52,254 bases of DNA from Lachnospiraceae bacterium (GCA_910576545.1 CAJTKM010000024.1:1-52254); one strand, 5' to 3'; positions 1 through 7,785 are shown, numbered from the stretch's first letter. A program made the numbers and translations. Notes: a model not told the origin generated them from the letters alone.

Positions 1-131
1 ACTTTTGTCTTCTTAAACATAAAAAGACCTCCCTATAGATTATTTGGTGATACTGCATCAGCAGTTCTCCAAGAATAACTATAAGGAGATTTATAGTGAA
101 ATCAAATATGTGTGCTGCCACAATATGTTGT

Positions 132-194
132 GGTGGCTCTGAAGGTGGAAAATACCATTTCCGGGTGGCTCTGAAGCGGGAAACTGGTGGTTCC
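132..194 (+). repeat. short direct repeats near the window start
   Basis: The 13-mer GGTGGCTCTGAAG occurs at 132-144 and 164-176, with a partial third copy (GGTGGTTCC) at 186-194. No open reading frame is convincing in 1-230. The repeats lie just outside the palindromic right end of the IS200-type element, so they may be part of its end or of an older inserted element. Function is unknown. Confidence 0.5.
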
Positions 195-233
195 CAAGGG
201 GGATAATATTCAGTAACATGAGGGCATAAATCA

Positions 234-258
234 AAACCACCCGTTGAACGGGTGGTTT
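234..258. repeat. right-end palindrome of the IS200-type element
   Basis: AAACCACCCGTT and its exact complement are separated by a single G. Subterminal hairpins of this kind are recognised as single-stranded DNA by IS200/IS605 Y1 transposases, and this one lies on the 3' side of tnpA. It could equally fold in RNA. Confidence 0.65.
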
Positions 259-262
259 GAAC

Positions 263-364
263 AGGCCCTATAAGGGCCTATCTCCTGTGGTAGCACTCTA
301 AAGAGTGCATTGAAACATCTGGCAACCACATTCTTACCACAGGCTGCCCCCTACCCGGGGGCTT
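263..364. other. structured end region downstream of tnpA
   Basis: Several nested pairings are visible. GGCCCT/AGGGCC (265-279) forms a 3-base-loop hairpin. GCACTCT/AGAGTGC (293-308) forms a second. CCTGTGGTA (284-292) can pair with TACCACAGG (335-343), enclosing the second hairpin. A GC-rich hairpin with a T-run abuts the tnpA stop. Positions 267-311 recur at about 84% identity at 24628-24672 on the other strand. The region may be a transposon end, a structured RNA such as an omega-RNA-like remnant, or both. Confidence 0.5.
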
Positions 365-841
365 TTATTTGCCCTTTTTCTCTGGCCTACCCGTTAACGG
401 GTCAATGTATTCTTTCAGGCTTATCTGGTCATCCATTATATCTTCTTGCAGTTGGTTCCTAATATACTCTTTTATTGCGTTTTCGTATTTTCCCACAGTA
501 TCTACATAGTACCCCCTGCACCAGAAATGCCGATTTCCATATTTATATTTCAAATTTGCATGCCTGTCGAATATCATTAAACTGCTTTTGCTTTTCAAGT
601 ATCCCATAAATTCAGATACACTGATATGGGGCGGTATTTCCACCAGCATATGAATATGATCCGGACAGCATTCCGCTGCTATGATATTTACCCCTTTTCT
701 CTCGCATAACGTCCTCAGTATCTTTCCGATATCAGCTTTTAGCTCTCCATATATTGCCTGTCTTCGATATTTGGGCGCAAATACAATATGGTATTTGCAT
801 CTCCATTTCGAATGTGATAAACTTCTTATATCTGTATTCAT
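365..841 (-). CDS. tnpA: IS200/IS605 family transposase TnpA
   Basis: This 158-residue protein has the size and motifs of a single-domain Y1 HUH transposase, which cuts and rejoins single-stranded transposon ends. The metal-binding HUH motif is seen as PDHIHMLV near residue 62. The catalytic tyrosine is expected in the YYVDTVGKYENAI segment near residue 112. The N-terminal YHIVFAPKYRR motif is also typical. The start ATG at 841 has AGGAGG about 7 bases upstream on the minus strand. That ribosome binding site lies inside a long inverted repeat (848-908), suggesting translational repression as known for IS200. The gene appears intact. Identification is confident. Confidence 0.95.
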   Translation of the reverse strand: MNTDIRSLSHSKWRCKYHIVFAPKYRRQAIYGELKADIGKILRTLCERKGVNIIAAECCPDHIHMLVEIPPHISVSEFMGYLKSKSSLMIFDRHANLKYKYGNRHFWCRGYYVDTVGKYENAIKEYIRNQLQEDIMDDQISLKEYIDPLTGRPEKKGK

Positions 842-847
842 TGCAGA

Positions 848-908
848 ACCCTCCTATGTTTTTTTCGTGGTTGCCAGACCATCTTTATCATAACAAACAT
901 AGGAGGGT
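848..908 (-). promoter_or_regulatory. hairpin sequestering the tnpA ribosome binding site
   Basis: ACCCTCCTATGTT at 848-860 and its exact complement at 896-908 form a 13-bp stem around a 35-base loop. In the tnpA mRNA the 3' arm carries the AGGAGG Shine-Dalgarno, so folding would hide it. Repression of IS200 tnpA by a 5'-UTR hairpin is known from enterobacterial IS200. The loop contains CTGGCAACCAC, complementary to GTGGTTGCCAG in the structured region downstream of tnpA (complement of 319-329). Confidence 0.7.
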
Positions 909-937
909 TATTCTGTTGCTAAAGCTTTTTTTACTTA

Positions 938-956
938 CCCCCAGTATAACTGGGGG
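938..956. repeat. left-end hairpin of the IS200-type element
   Basis: CCCCCAGT and ACTGGGGG surround a 3-base ATA loop. This fits the subterminal hairpin that TnpA binds at the left end. The minus-strand sequence just 5' of it (953-980) is shared with a second copy at 52075-52102. Confidence 0.65.
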
Positions 957-987
957 TTTTGTCTTGCCTATTCGGCGCACAAAAAAA

Positions 988-1153
988 GCGGCGTTCCTGT
1001 TCTCCCGTATAGGGATAGAGAAACGCCGCGTCTGCGTCGTATTCAGTTTTCATTTATTCTTTCTCAATGCTGTGTGCTGGTGGCTGGGCTTGCAGGGTTT
1101 CGGGCGGCATATCAAGGCTCTTTCCCTCAAAAGTAGTAAATTGGTAGTAAATT
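988..1153. other. intergenic region with hairpin and tandem direct repeat
   Basis: Between the IS element and the thrS promoter I see no credible gene. There is a hairpin with arms GCGGCGTT (988-995) and AACGCCGC (1022-1029). There are also two copies of GTAGTAAATT at 1133-1142 and 1144-1153, one base apart. Such closely spaced direct repeats can be integrase arm sites or remnants, but no integrase is visible here. Confidence 0.35.
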
Positions 1154-1408
1154 CAGCTTGAAATCATGCTTGTATGCCCGTAAATCAAGGCTTTTTTGAG
1201 ATAATCAACCATTTTTATATTTTATATACGGAAAATACAGTTTTCTGTATTAAAATTGGGGGGCCAGTCCTTTTCAACAGGTATCGGAAAGAAGTCCGGG
1301 ACGCTGCGGGCAAAGTACTGACGGGCTGGCAGGATACGGAACAGAGTTCTGCAGCTTTTTCCCTGTGATCTTTCTTTCAAGGTTTTTGCAGGAAAATGAA
1401 AAAAACTG

Positions 1409-1436
1409 TTGACAGTAGCTGAGGAAGTGATATAAT
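1409..1436 (+). promoter_or_regulatory. sigma-A type promoter of thrS
   Basis: A consensus -35 TTGACA (1409-1414) and -10 TATAAT (1431-1436) are spaced by 16 bases. They lie directly upstream of the T-box leader, so transcription probably starts near 1442. Confidence 0.8.
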
Positions 1437-1441
1437 CAGGA

Positions 1442-1708
1442 TAGAAAATGCGTTGATGAGGACAGTAGTCCTTTTCTGGCGGACAGAGAGGGGTATGGCG
1501 CAGAGTGTATTCTCTGCGTTGCTGGAAGTGCCCTGCGGCGGAAAAGTGTACGAAAACCACCTCTGAGCGGCTTTAATACAGCCCGGCGGCACCGTTATCT
1601 GCCAAAATGAGTGGTTTTGTGAAAACAGGAAAACAATTAGGGTGGAACCGCGGGAGTTGACGCTCTCGTCCCTTTTCGGCAAGAAAAGGCGGACGGGCGT
1701 TTTTTTTG
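1442..1708 (+). promoter_or_regulatory. T-box riboswitch leader of thrS
   Basis: The hallmark T-box sequence AGGGTGGAACCGCGG is at 1639-1653. It is followed by a terminator whose arms are 1660-1676 and 1684-1700 and which ends in a T-run. Upstream is a long structured Stem I region. A candidate threonine specifier ACC lies in GAAAACCACC near 1552-1561, consistent with the downstream threonyl-tRNA synthetase. Uncharged tRNA-Thr pairing would favour the antiterminator and allow thrS transcription. The family assignment is firm; the exact specifier is inferred. Confidence 0.92.
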
Positions 1709-1763
1709 TTCAAAAAACAGGCCATCCGCTCAAAATTGGACGATGATAAAAGGAGAGAAAGAC

Positions 1764-3671
1764 ATGAAAATTACATTGAAGGACGGCGTTGTAAAGGAAT
1801 TTGACGGCGCGGTATCTGTTCTGGATATCGCAAAGGCAATCAGCGAAGGACTTGCAAGAAACGCCTGCGCTGGTATTGTGAACGGCGAAGTAAAGGACCT
1901 GCGTTATGTTGTAGATGCGGATGCGGAAGTCAGCATCTGCACATTTGAGGACGAAGCGGGCAGAATGGCGTTCCGTCATTCCGCGTCCCATATTCTGGCG
2001 CAGGCGGTAAAACACCTGTACCCTGATGTAAAACTTGCAATCGGCCCTGCTATTGCGGACGGCTTTTACTATGATTTCGACAGGGAAAAAGCCTTTACAC
2101 AGGAGGAACTGGAAGCCCTTGAGGAAGAAATGAAAAAAATTGCAAAGGAAGACATTGCAATCGAACGCTTTGAGCTGCCCCGCGCAGAGGCAATCAAATA
2201 CATGGAGGAGCTTCAGGAGCCTTATAAGGTGGAACTGATTCAGGATTTGCCGGAAGATGCGGTTATTTCCTTCTATAAACAGGGCGATTTTGCAGACCTC
2301 TGTGCAGGCCCGCATCTGATGAGCACGAAGCCTGTGAAAGCCATCAAGCTGACTTCTGTTGCAGGTGCGTACTGGCGCGGCAACGAGAAAAACAAAATGC
2401 TTTCCCGTATTTACGGTACAGCTTATCCGAAGGCGTCCGAGCTGGAAGCATACCTGACGATGATGGAAGAAGCGAAAAAACGCGACCATAGAAAACTGGG
2501 CAAGGAATTAAAACTGTTTGCCCTGCTGGACGAGGGCCCCGGTTTCCCGTTCTTCCTGCCGAAGGGCATGACGCTGAAAAATACTCTGCTGGAATATTGG
2601 AGAGAGATTCACAAAGAGGCTGGTTATGTGGAGGTTTCCACGCCTATCATCCTCAACCGTGATTTGTGGTACAGAAGCGGCCACTGGGATCACTATAAAG
2701 ACAATATGTATACAACAGTAATCGACGAGGAGGATTATGCGGTAAAACCCATGAACTGTCCCGGCGGCATGCTGATTTATAAGCAGGATATGCATTCCTA
2801 TCGTGACCTGCCTATCCGAATGGGCGAAATCGGTCTGGTTCACAGACATGAGAAAAGCGGCGCGCTGCATGGCCTGATGCGTGTACGCTGCTTCAATCAG
2901 GACGATGCGCATATCTTTATGACGGAAGACCAGATTAAAGATGAAATCAGCGGCGTTATCCGTCTGATTGATGGCGTTTATAAGCAGTTTGGCTTCAAAT
3001 ACCATATTGAGCTTTCCACAAGACCGGAGAACAGCATGGGTTCCGATGAAGCATGGGAGATTGCAACAAACGGCCTGCGTGATGCTCTGGACGAAAACAA
3101 GATTCAGTATACAGTCAACGAGGGTGACGGCGCGTTCTATGGCCCCAAAATTGACTTCCATCTGGAGGACTCTATTGGCAGGACGTGGCAGTGCGGCACG
3201 ATTCAGCTGGATATGCAGATGCCGGAACGTTTTGAACTGGAATATACGGCGGCTGACGGCAGCAAGAAGCGTCCCGTTATGATTCACCGCGTATGCTTCG
3301 GCTCTATCGAACGTTTCATTGGTATTCTGATTGAGCATTTTGCGGGGCAGTTCCCGACATGGCTTGCACCTGTACAGGTAAAGGTACTGCCGATTTCCGA
3401 GAAGTTTGTGGATTACGCAAAGAGTGTGGAAACGGCGCTGGATAAAGCTGGTATCCGCGTAGAAACGGATAACCGTGCGGAAAAGATTGGCTACAAAATC
3501 AGAGAGGCAAGAAACGAAAGGATCCCTTATATCATCGTTGTAGGCGAAAAGGACCAGGAGGCGAAAAAGGTTTCCCTGCGTTCCAGAAAGAATGGCGAGG
3601 AAGGGCAGTTCGACCTTGCTGACGTCATTGCGAGAATACAGGAAGAAATCAAAACAAAAGCGCTGGATTAA
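1764..3671 (+). CDS. thrS: threonyl-tRNA synthetase
   Basis: This enzyme charges tRNA-Thr with threonine in the cytoplasm. The 635-residue protein has the full bacterial ThrRS layout. A TGS domain occupies roughly residues 1-60, then the editing domain with RHSASHILAQAV near residue 70. The class II catalytic core contains MNCPGGMLIY and the motif 2 region RMGEIGLVHRHE. An anticodon-binding domain ends the protein (VKVLPISEKFVDYA). I chose the ATG at 1764 because AGGAGA lies 8-10 bases upstream; an in-frame ATG at 1743 has no such site. It is regulated by the T-box leader and ends in a strong terminator at 3685-3719. It appears monocistronic. Confidence 0.97.
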   Translation: MKITLKDGVVKEFDGAVSVLDIAKAISEGLARNACAGIVNGEVKDLRYVVDADAEVSICTFEDEAGRMAFRHSASHILAQAVKHLYPDVKLAIGPAIADGFYYDFDREKAFTQEELEALEEEMKKIAKEDIAIERFELPRAEAIKYMEELQEPYKVELIQDLPEDAVISFYKQGDFADLCAGPHLMSTKPVKAIKLTSVAGAYWRGNEKNKMLSRIYGTAYPKASELEAYLTMMEEAKKRDHRKLGKELKLFALLDEGPGFPFFLPKGMTLKNTLLEYWREIHKEAGYVEVSTPIILNRDLWYRSGHWDHYKDNMYTTVIDEEDYAVKPMNCPGGMLIYKQDMHSYRDLPIRMGEIGLVHRHEKSGALHGLMRVRCFNQDDAHIFMTEDQIKDEISGVIRLIDGVYKQFGFKYHIELSTRPENSMGSDEAWEIATNGLRDALDENKIQYTVNEGDGAFYGPKIDFHLEDSIGRTWQCGTIQLDMQMPERFELEYTAADGSKKRPVMIHRVCFGSIERFIGILIEHFAGQFPTWLAPVQVKVLPISEKFVDYAKSVETALDKAGIRVETDNRAEKIGYKIREARNERIPYIIVVGEKDQEAKKVSLRSRKNGEEGQFDLADVIARIQEEIKTKALD

Positions 3672-3684
3672 GGCGATATATTCA

Positions 3685-3719
3685 ATCCCCCCATATAGAA
3701 ATATGGGGGGATTTTTTGT
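3685..3719 (+). terminator. Rho-independent terminator after thrS
   Basis: ATCCCCCCATAT (3685-3696) and ATATGGGGGGAT (3701-3712) form a perfect 12-bp stem with a 4-base loop, followed by a T-run. It may also serve the convergent gene on the minus strand. Confidence 0.9.
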
Positions 3720-3734
3720 ATTCCAGATGCTGTT

Positions 3735-4913
3735 TTACAGCAGCCCGCAGGTTTTCAAAGCCGCTTCAATATCCGCTATTAAATCTTCAGCTGCCTCCAG
3801 GCCGACGCTGAACCGGAAAAAGCCTTCCCGGAAAATTTCAGGGTAATGGGGCAGTTTATCGCTGTTTTTGTCGTAGTAAACAATCAGGCTTTCTACATCG
3901 CCCAACGAAACGGCATGTGTAATCAGAGTAAGCGCATCTAAAAATTGCTGGTGCTGTTTTTCGCTGCCTTTAATGTCAAAGGCAATCATGCCGGAATAAC
4001 CGCCATGCAGGAGGGCTTCCGCGCGTTTATGCTGAGGATGGCTGTCAAGCCCGGGATACCAGATAAAACGGACAGCAGGGCAGTTTTCCAGAAATTTTGC
4101 AACTTCCAAGGCTACTTCGCTGTGCTGTTTCATGCGGAGGGGAAGTGTCACAAGCCCGCGGGCAACAAGCCATGCGTTGAAGGGGCTTAAAATGCCGCCG
4201 AAATTCACCATTGCGATTTCTTTTACCTGTGCAAGCAGTTCTTTTTTGCCCATGATGCAGCCGCCGAGGGAATCGCCATGCCCGTTGATATATTTTGTCA
4301 TGCTGTGGATTTCTAAATCTGCGCCGAGTTTCAGCGGGAACAGGCTGACGGGTCCTGCAAATGTTGCGTCAACGGAAAGCAGGGCGTTAGAGGCGTGCGC
4401 GATTTTGGAAATGGCCTCAATATCGCTGATGCCTGTAGTCGGGTTGCCCGGTGTTTCCACATGGACAAGACGTGTATTCGGACGCATTGCGGCGCGGACG
4501 GCCTCGGTGTCCGTTGTATCCACAAATGTTACTTCAATATTGTATTTTTCGGGCAGGTATTTGCGGAACAGCAGGTTTGTCGCGCTGTAACATACCTCGG
4601 AAATAACTGCATGGTCGCCGCTGTTCAGAAACGGGACGAATACACCTGCCAGAGCCGCCACACCGCTGGCAAATACGGCGCAGTCCTCCGCGCCAGTCAG
4701 CGCACAGAGCTTTTCCTGCAATACCATCTGGTTGATATTGCGGTTGCGGGCATAGATGTTGCTTTCCGTCCCGCTCCAATCAACGGGCGTACCGTCTGTG
4801 GGGATGCGGTAGTTGGAAGTCATGTAAATAGGCTGGTTGATTGCGCCAAAAGTATCGTCTTTTCTGGCACCGCCGTGTACGGCTATGGTATGGATATCTG
4901 CATGTTTTTTCAT
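3735..4913 (-). CDS. PLP-dependent Cys/Met metabolism lyase (gamma-lyase / gamma-synthase family)
   Basis: This 392-residue protein belongs to the Cys/Met metabolism PLP-dependent enzyme family (cystathionine gamma-synthase/lyase, methionine gamma-lyase). The PLP lysine is in EIHSMTKYINGHGDSLGG near residue 205. The phosphate and ring-binding segments FASGVAALAGVF and ETPGNPTTG are also present. The start at 4913 is preceded by AAGGAG; the upstream in-frame extension to 5096 lacks support. The gene is divergent from a LysR regulator with a palindrome between them (5001-5029), so that regulator probably controls it. The exact substrate (methionine, cystathionine or O-acyl-homoserine) cannot be decided from sequence. 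Confidence 0.88.
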   Translation of the reverse strand: MKKHADIHTIAVHGGARKDDTFGAINQPIYMTSNYRIPTDGTPVDWSGTESNIYARNRNINQMVLQEKLCALTGAEDCAVFASGVAALAGVFVPFLNSGDHAVISEVCYSATNLLFRKYLPEKYNIEVTFVDTTDTEAVRAAMRPNTRLVHVETPGNPTTGISDIEAISKIAHASNALLSVDATFAGPVSLFPLKLGADLEIHSMTKYINGHGDSLGGCIMGKKELLAQVKEIAMVNFGGILSPFNAWLVARGLVTLPLRMKQHSEVALEVAKFLENCPAVRFIWYPGLDSHPQHKRAEALLHGGYSGMIAFDIKGSEKQHQQFLDALTLITHAVSLGDVESLIVYYDKNSDKLPHYPEIFREGFFRFSVGLEAAEDLIADIEAALKTCGLL

Positions 4914-5000
4914 TGTAATCCTCCTTTGATCTGCATGGGTTTTCTTCGATGGCATAACCATAACACAGTATAAATGATATGTAAAACAGTTGTTTTTGAT

Positions 5001-5029
5001 AAAATCAATCAAAAAAACAGATTGATTTT
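5001..5029. promoter_or_regulatory. palindromic operator candidate between the lyase and lysR genes
   Basis: AAAATCAATC (5001-5010) and GATTGATTTT (5020-5029) are exact complements separated by 9 bases. The repeat sits in the 158-bp divergent intergenic region of a LysR-regulator/target pair, where LysR proteins normally bind dyads. This placement is the main argument for function. Confidence 0.6.
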
Positions 5030-5071
5030 GCGCGGAAAATCCTGTACGATAAAAGAAAAGGGGGGAGATGT

Positions 5072-5971
5072 ATGGAAATACGGAATCTGAACACATTTTT
5101 GAAGGTAGCCGCTTTGCGGAACTTTACACAGGCAAGCAGGGAGCTGGGGTATTCCCAGTCGAACGTCAGCACGCAGATTCAGCAGTTGGAACGGGAGGTT
5201 GGGGTGCCGCTGTTTAACCGCGTTGGCAGGAGTGTTTCCCTGACGCAGTACGGAGAGGAGCTTCTGCCGTATGCACAGCAGATTGTATCTACATCGGTGC
5301 AGATGGAAAATTTTATGAAATCGGAACAGGCACTTGGCGGGACGGTCAGAATAGGAATTGTGGAATCGCTGTTCGCGTTTTTGCCGGAAGAATTGTTCCT
5401 GTGTTACCATGAACGGTTTCCGCGTGTGGAAATAGAGCTGACGGTTGATGCAACGGAAACACTGAAAGAAGACTTGCAAAAAGGGCGGCTGGATGCCGCC
5501 TGTCTGATTGATTGCCCGCTTTATGAAACGGAGTGGCGGAAGTGGCACAGCGTAGATGTGCCGGTTATGATTGCAGCGAGTCCCTGCCATACGCTTGCGG
5601 AGCGGGAGGCCGTAAGCTGTGAGGATCTAGAAGGGCAGGAATTTGTGCTGATGGAGGATTCTGCGCCATATAACCAAAGGTTCCAGGAATTTCTTGCCAG
5701 GCATAACGTTGCTGTCCATCCGTTTTTGAAGCTGCAAAGTGCGGAAAAAGCATGCCGCCTGGTGGAAAAAGGAAATTGCCTGTCATTCCTGCCAATATAT
5801 ACAGTAAGGCGGGCGGCAGAAAGCGGAAAAATACGGATTTTGCGGATACTGGAGGAGGAGCAGATGCAGTCCGTCCAGATTATACTGCACAAAAGCCATG
5901 TGGTGACGCCGCAGCTCAGGGGCTTCATGGAGGAGCTTCGGAAAATTCTGGAAACGGCAATGAACGGGTAA
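5072..5971 (+). CDS. LysR family transcriptional regulator
   Basis: This 299-residue protein has an N-terminal winged helix-turn-helix (MEIRNLNTFLKVAALRNFTQASRELGYSQ is the opening region; the recognition helix follows in SQSNVSTQIQQLEREVG) and a C-terminal periplasmic-binding-like effector domain starting near residue 90. GGGGGGAG lies 5 bases before the ATG. It is transcribed divergently from the PLP-dependent lyase and most likely senses a sulfur amino acid metabolite to control it; that role is inferred from position only. Confidence 0.9.
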   Translation: MEIRNLNTFLKVAALRNFTQASRELGYSQSNVSTQIQQLEREVGVPLFNRVGRSVSLTQYGEELLPYAQQIVSTSVQMENFMKSEQALGGTVRIGIVESLFAFLPEELFLCYHERFPRVEIELTVDATETLKEDLQKGRLDAACLIDCPLYETEWRKWHSVDVPVMIAASPCHTLAEREAVSCEDLEGQEFVLMEDSAPYNQRFQEFLARHNVAVHPFLKLQSAEKACRLVEKGNCLSFLPIYTVRRAAESGKIRILRILEEEQMQSVQIILHKSHVVTPQLRGFMEELRKILETAMNG

Positions 5972-6114
5972 AACGGGGGGCTTTATGAGCAAATTCAAGA
6001 ATTTATTTGTTTTGCAGATGAAAATGCAATCGGATTTTACGCAGGAAATGCTTCGTTTCCCGAGCCCTTCCGCGATACGAAAGTAGGTTTTTTGCCCAAA
6101 ATCGGTAAAAACAG

Positions 6115-6143
6115 TTGACGCGGAGTGAAAAAGATGGTATACT
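6115..6143 (+). promoter_or_regulatory. promoter of the infC-rpmI-rplT operon
   Basis: TTGACG (6115-6120) and TATACT (6138-6143) are separated by exactly 17 bases, directly upstream of the L20-type leader. Confidence 0.8.
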
Positions 6144-6149
6144 GCTACG

Positions 6150-6241
6150 GTAAACAAAGAAGAAGTTCCGCTTCTCACCTTACGGCTCGGAGCCGGTAAG
6201 GTTAATACAGCAATAAGACAGAGGTGTACTCTGTTTTTCTG
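6150..6241 (+). promoter_or_regulatory. L20 leader (ribosomal protein autoregulatory RNA)
   Basis: The leader contains AGAAG/CTTCT and ACCTTAC/GTAAGGT hairpins (about 6160-6202), which resemble the L20-binding leader known upstream of infC-rpmI-rplT in Bacillota. It ends in a terminator with ACAGAG (6218-6223), CTCTGT (6229-6234) and a T-run. Excess L20 would stabilise the terminating fold and reduce operon expression. Recognition rests on position and hairpin sequence, not on a covariance search. Confidence 0.8.
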
Positions 6242-6322
6242 TGTGCGGCGGATTTCTTCCGGCGCTTTCTTTTTATTTCAGAGGGGGCGTTCTGTGGCAA
6301 TTATTTTGGGGAGGTGCTTGAC

Positions 6323-6829
6323 ATTACTGATTTAATGATCAATGAGCAAATCAGGGACAAAGAAATTAGACTTATCGATGAAAACGGCGAACAGCTGGGC
6401 ATTGTTTCTTCGAGGGACGCGCAGAAAATCGCGGACGAAAAGAAACTCGATCTTGTGAAGATCGCGCCAACGGCGAAGCCGCCCGTTTGCCGTATCATGG
6501 ATTACGGCAAATACAAATTCGATCAGGCGAAAAAGGAAAAAGAAGCCAGAAAGAAACAGAAAACCGTCGATGTGAAGGAACTGCGGTTGTCCCCGAGTAT
6601 TGATACGCATGATGTTCAGGTGAAGGTCAAAAAAGCCAATGAATTTTTGAAGGACGGCGACAAAGTAAAGGTCAGCATTCGTTTCAGAGGGCGCGAAATT
6701 GGCCATTCTAAAGCAGGAATGGCGATTTTGGAGGATTTTGCCAAGCAGACGGAGGAATTTGGCGTGATTGATAAACAGCCCAAAATGGAGGGCAGGAGTC
6801 TTGTCATGTTCCTTGCTCCGAAGAATTAA
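6323..6829 (+). CDS. infC: translation initiation factor IF-3
   Basis: IF-3 binds the 30S subunit, keeps it apart from 50S and checks start-codon pairing. The sequence from MINEQIRDKEIRLID through KELRLSPSIDTHDVQVK and the C-terminal KPKMEGRSLVMFL-type region is typical; both IF-3 domains are complete. I place the start at the ATT codon 6323 because GGGGAGGTG (6308-6316) is 6 bases upstream. The first ATG (6335) is 18 bases away from that site, and the GTG at 6314 overlaps it. An ATT start giving about 168 residues agrees with the known rare initiation codon of infC, which lets IF-3 repress its own translation. First gene of the operon with rpmI and rplT. Confidence 0.93.
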   Translation: MTDLMINEQIRDKEIRLIDENGEQLGIVSSRDAQKIADEKKLDLVKIAPTAKPPVCRIMDYGKYKFDQAKKEKEARKKQKTVDVKELRLSPSIDTHDVQVKVKKANEFLKDGDKVKVSIRFRGREIGHSKAGMAILEDFAKQTEEFGVIDKQPKMEGRSLVMFLAPKN

Positions 6830-6906
6830 ACCGCAGGACGAAAAGAACTATCGGAATAGGCAGTGCGCGTTTGCGTACCGTAGGACATTTTTAGGAGGAT
6901 AAGGTT

Positions 6907-7107
6907 ATGCCTAAGTTGAAAACGAAAAAAGCAGCAGCGAAGAGATTCAAAATCACTGCGACAGGTCAGTTGAAAAGACAGAAATCCAATACACAGCATA
7001 TTCTTGGTAAGAAGTCCAGAAAGAGAAAAAGAAACCTCAGACACGCTACAACTGTGGATAAGACAGTTCTGAACAGTGTAAAGAAACGCCTGCTGCCTTA
7101 CGCATAA
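6907..7107 (+). CDS. rpmI: 50S ribosomal protein L35
   Basis: This 66-residue, very basic protein starts [20 protein letters not shown] and matches the L35 length and pattern, including the [12 protein letters not shown] segment. TAGGAGG lies 8 bases before the ATG. It sits between infC and rplT in the conserved operon and should be controlled by the shared L20 leader. Confidence 0.97.
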   Translation: MPKLKTKKAAAKRFKITATGQLKRQKSNTQHILGKKSRKRKRNLRHATTVDKTVLNSVKKRLLPYA

Positions 7108-7153
7108 GGGCTGACGAACAACATTTGGGATACTATTTTTAGGAGGACTTATC

Positions 7154-7507
7154 ATGGCAAGAGTAAAGGGCGCATTGAACGCGAGAAAAAGACATAAAAA
7201 GGTATTGAAGCTGGCAAGAGGCTACCGCGGTGCGAGAAGCAAACAGTACAGAGTTGCGAAGCAGTCCGTAATGAAGGCAATGGCGTTTGCGTTTGCCGGC
7301 AGAAAGCAGACAAAGAGAGAGTACAGAAGCCTGTGGATTACAAGAATCAATGCGGCTGCAAGACTGAACAACATTTCTTACAGCAAGCTGATTCATGGCC
7401 TGAAACTGGCTGATATCAATATCAACAGAAAGATGCTGGCAGAGCTGGCAGTTTCTGACCCTGCGGCTTTCACAGCACTGGCTGACGCTGCAAAGGCAAA
7501 ACTGTAA
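7154..7507 (+). CDS. rplT: 50S ribosomal protein L20
   Basis: This 117-residue protein begins [20 protein letters not shown] and contains [15 protein letters not shown] and [13 protein letters not shown], all diagnostic of L20. L20 is an early 50S assembly protein and, in Bacillota, the repressor of this operon through the leader at 6150-6241. AGGAGG precedes the ATG. The gene is followed by a hairpin (7525-7547) whose T-run has been separated by an inserted repeat. Confidence 0.97.
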   Translation: MARVKGALNARKRHKKVLKLARGYRGARSKQYRVAKQSVMKAMAFAFAGRKQTKREYRSLWITRINAAARLNNISYSKLIHGLKLADININRKMLAELAVSDPAAFTALADAAKAKL

Positions 7508-7524
7508 GGTACGAAAATACGAAA

Positions 7525-7547
7525 AGGCTTTCTGAAAGGAAAGCCTT
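7525..7547 (+). repeat. terminator-like hairpin copy 1 (no T-run)
   Basis: This 23-base palindromic sequence (AGGCTTTCTGAAAGGAAAGCC...) recurs exactly at 7756-7778. Here it is followed by AGACTG rather than thymines. The pair flanks the inserted element at 7552-7750. Confidence 0.7.
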
Positions 7548-7551
7548 AGAC

Positions 7552-7750
7552 TGTCAAAAAAACTCTCTTCCGTGTCGCGGAAGGGTTCGGGAAACGCAGT
7601 GTTTCCCGAATGGAATCCGCAGGGCAGGCTTCGCCTGTCCGAGGAAAAGGGTGAGTTTCAAGGCTTTTTCAAAAGCCGATGGAACGAGGCGCTTTATACC
7701 GACAGTCCTTCAAAAAAGGCTTGAAGGCGTAGCCTGAGCCTTTTTTGACA
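7552..7750. repeat. MITE-like palindromic element
   Basis: The segment is bounded by TGTCAAAAAA and TTTTTTGACA as terminal inverted repeats. Inside are several hairpins, such as CTTCCGTGTCGCGGAAG and GGGAAACGCAGTGTTTCCC. It has no coding capacity. It is flanked by two copies of a 23-base hairpin, as if it had been inserted with duplication of the rplT terminator. It accounts for most of the 305-base gap between rplT and the AEC transporter. Confidence 0.55.
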
Positions 7751-7755
7751 TACTG

Positions 7756-7785
7756 AGGCTTTCTGAAAGGAAAGCCTTTTTCTGT
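7756..7785 (+). terminator. Rho-independent terminator (hairpin copy 2 with T-run)
   Basis: The same 23-base hairpin as at 7525-7547 is here followed by TTTTCTG. It is probably the functional terminator of infC-rpmI-rplT, now 250 bases beyond the rplT stop. Confidence 0.7.

Larger units (their letters stand above)
230..980 (-). mobile_element. IS200/IS605-type insertion sequence (tnpA only)
   Basis: The element consists of one Y1 transposase gene on the minus strand between palindromes. The right end is marked by a perfect palindrome at 234-258 (12-base arms around one G). The left end is marked by a hairpin at 938-956 (8-base arms, 3-base loop). The outer left boundary is placed near 980 because the 28 bases at 953-980 recur in inverted orientation at 52075-52102, where they look like the end of a second copy. 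No tnpB is present. The right boundary is the least certain and could lie further left. Confidence 0.75.
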
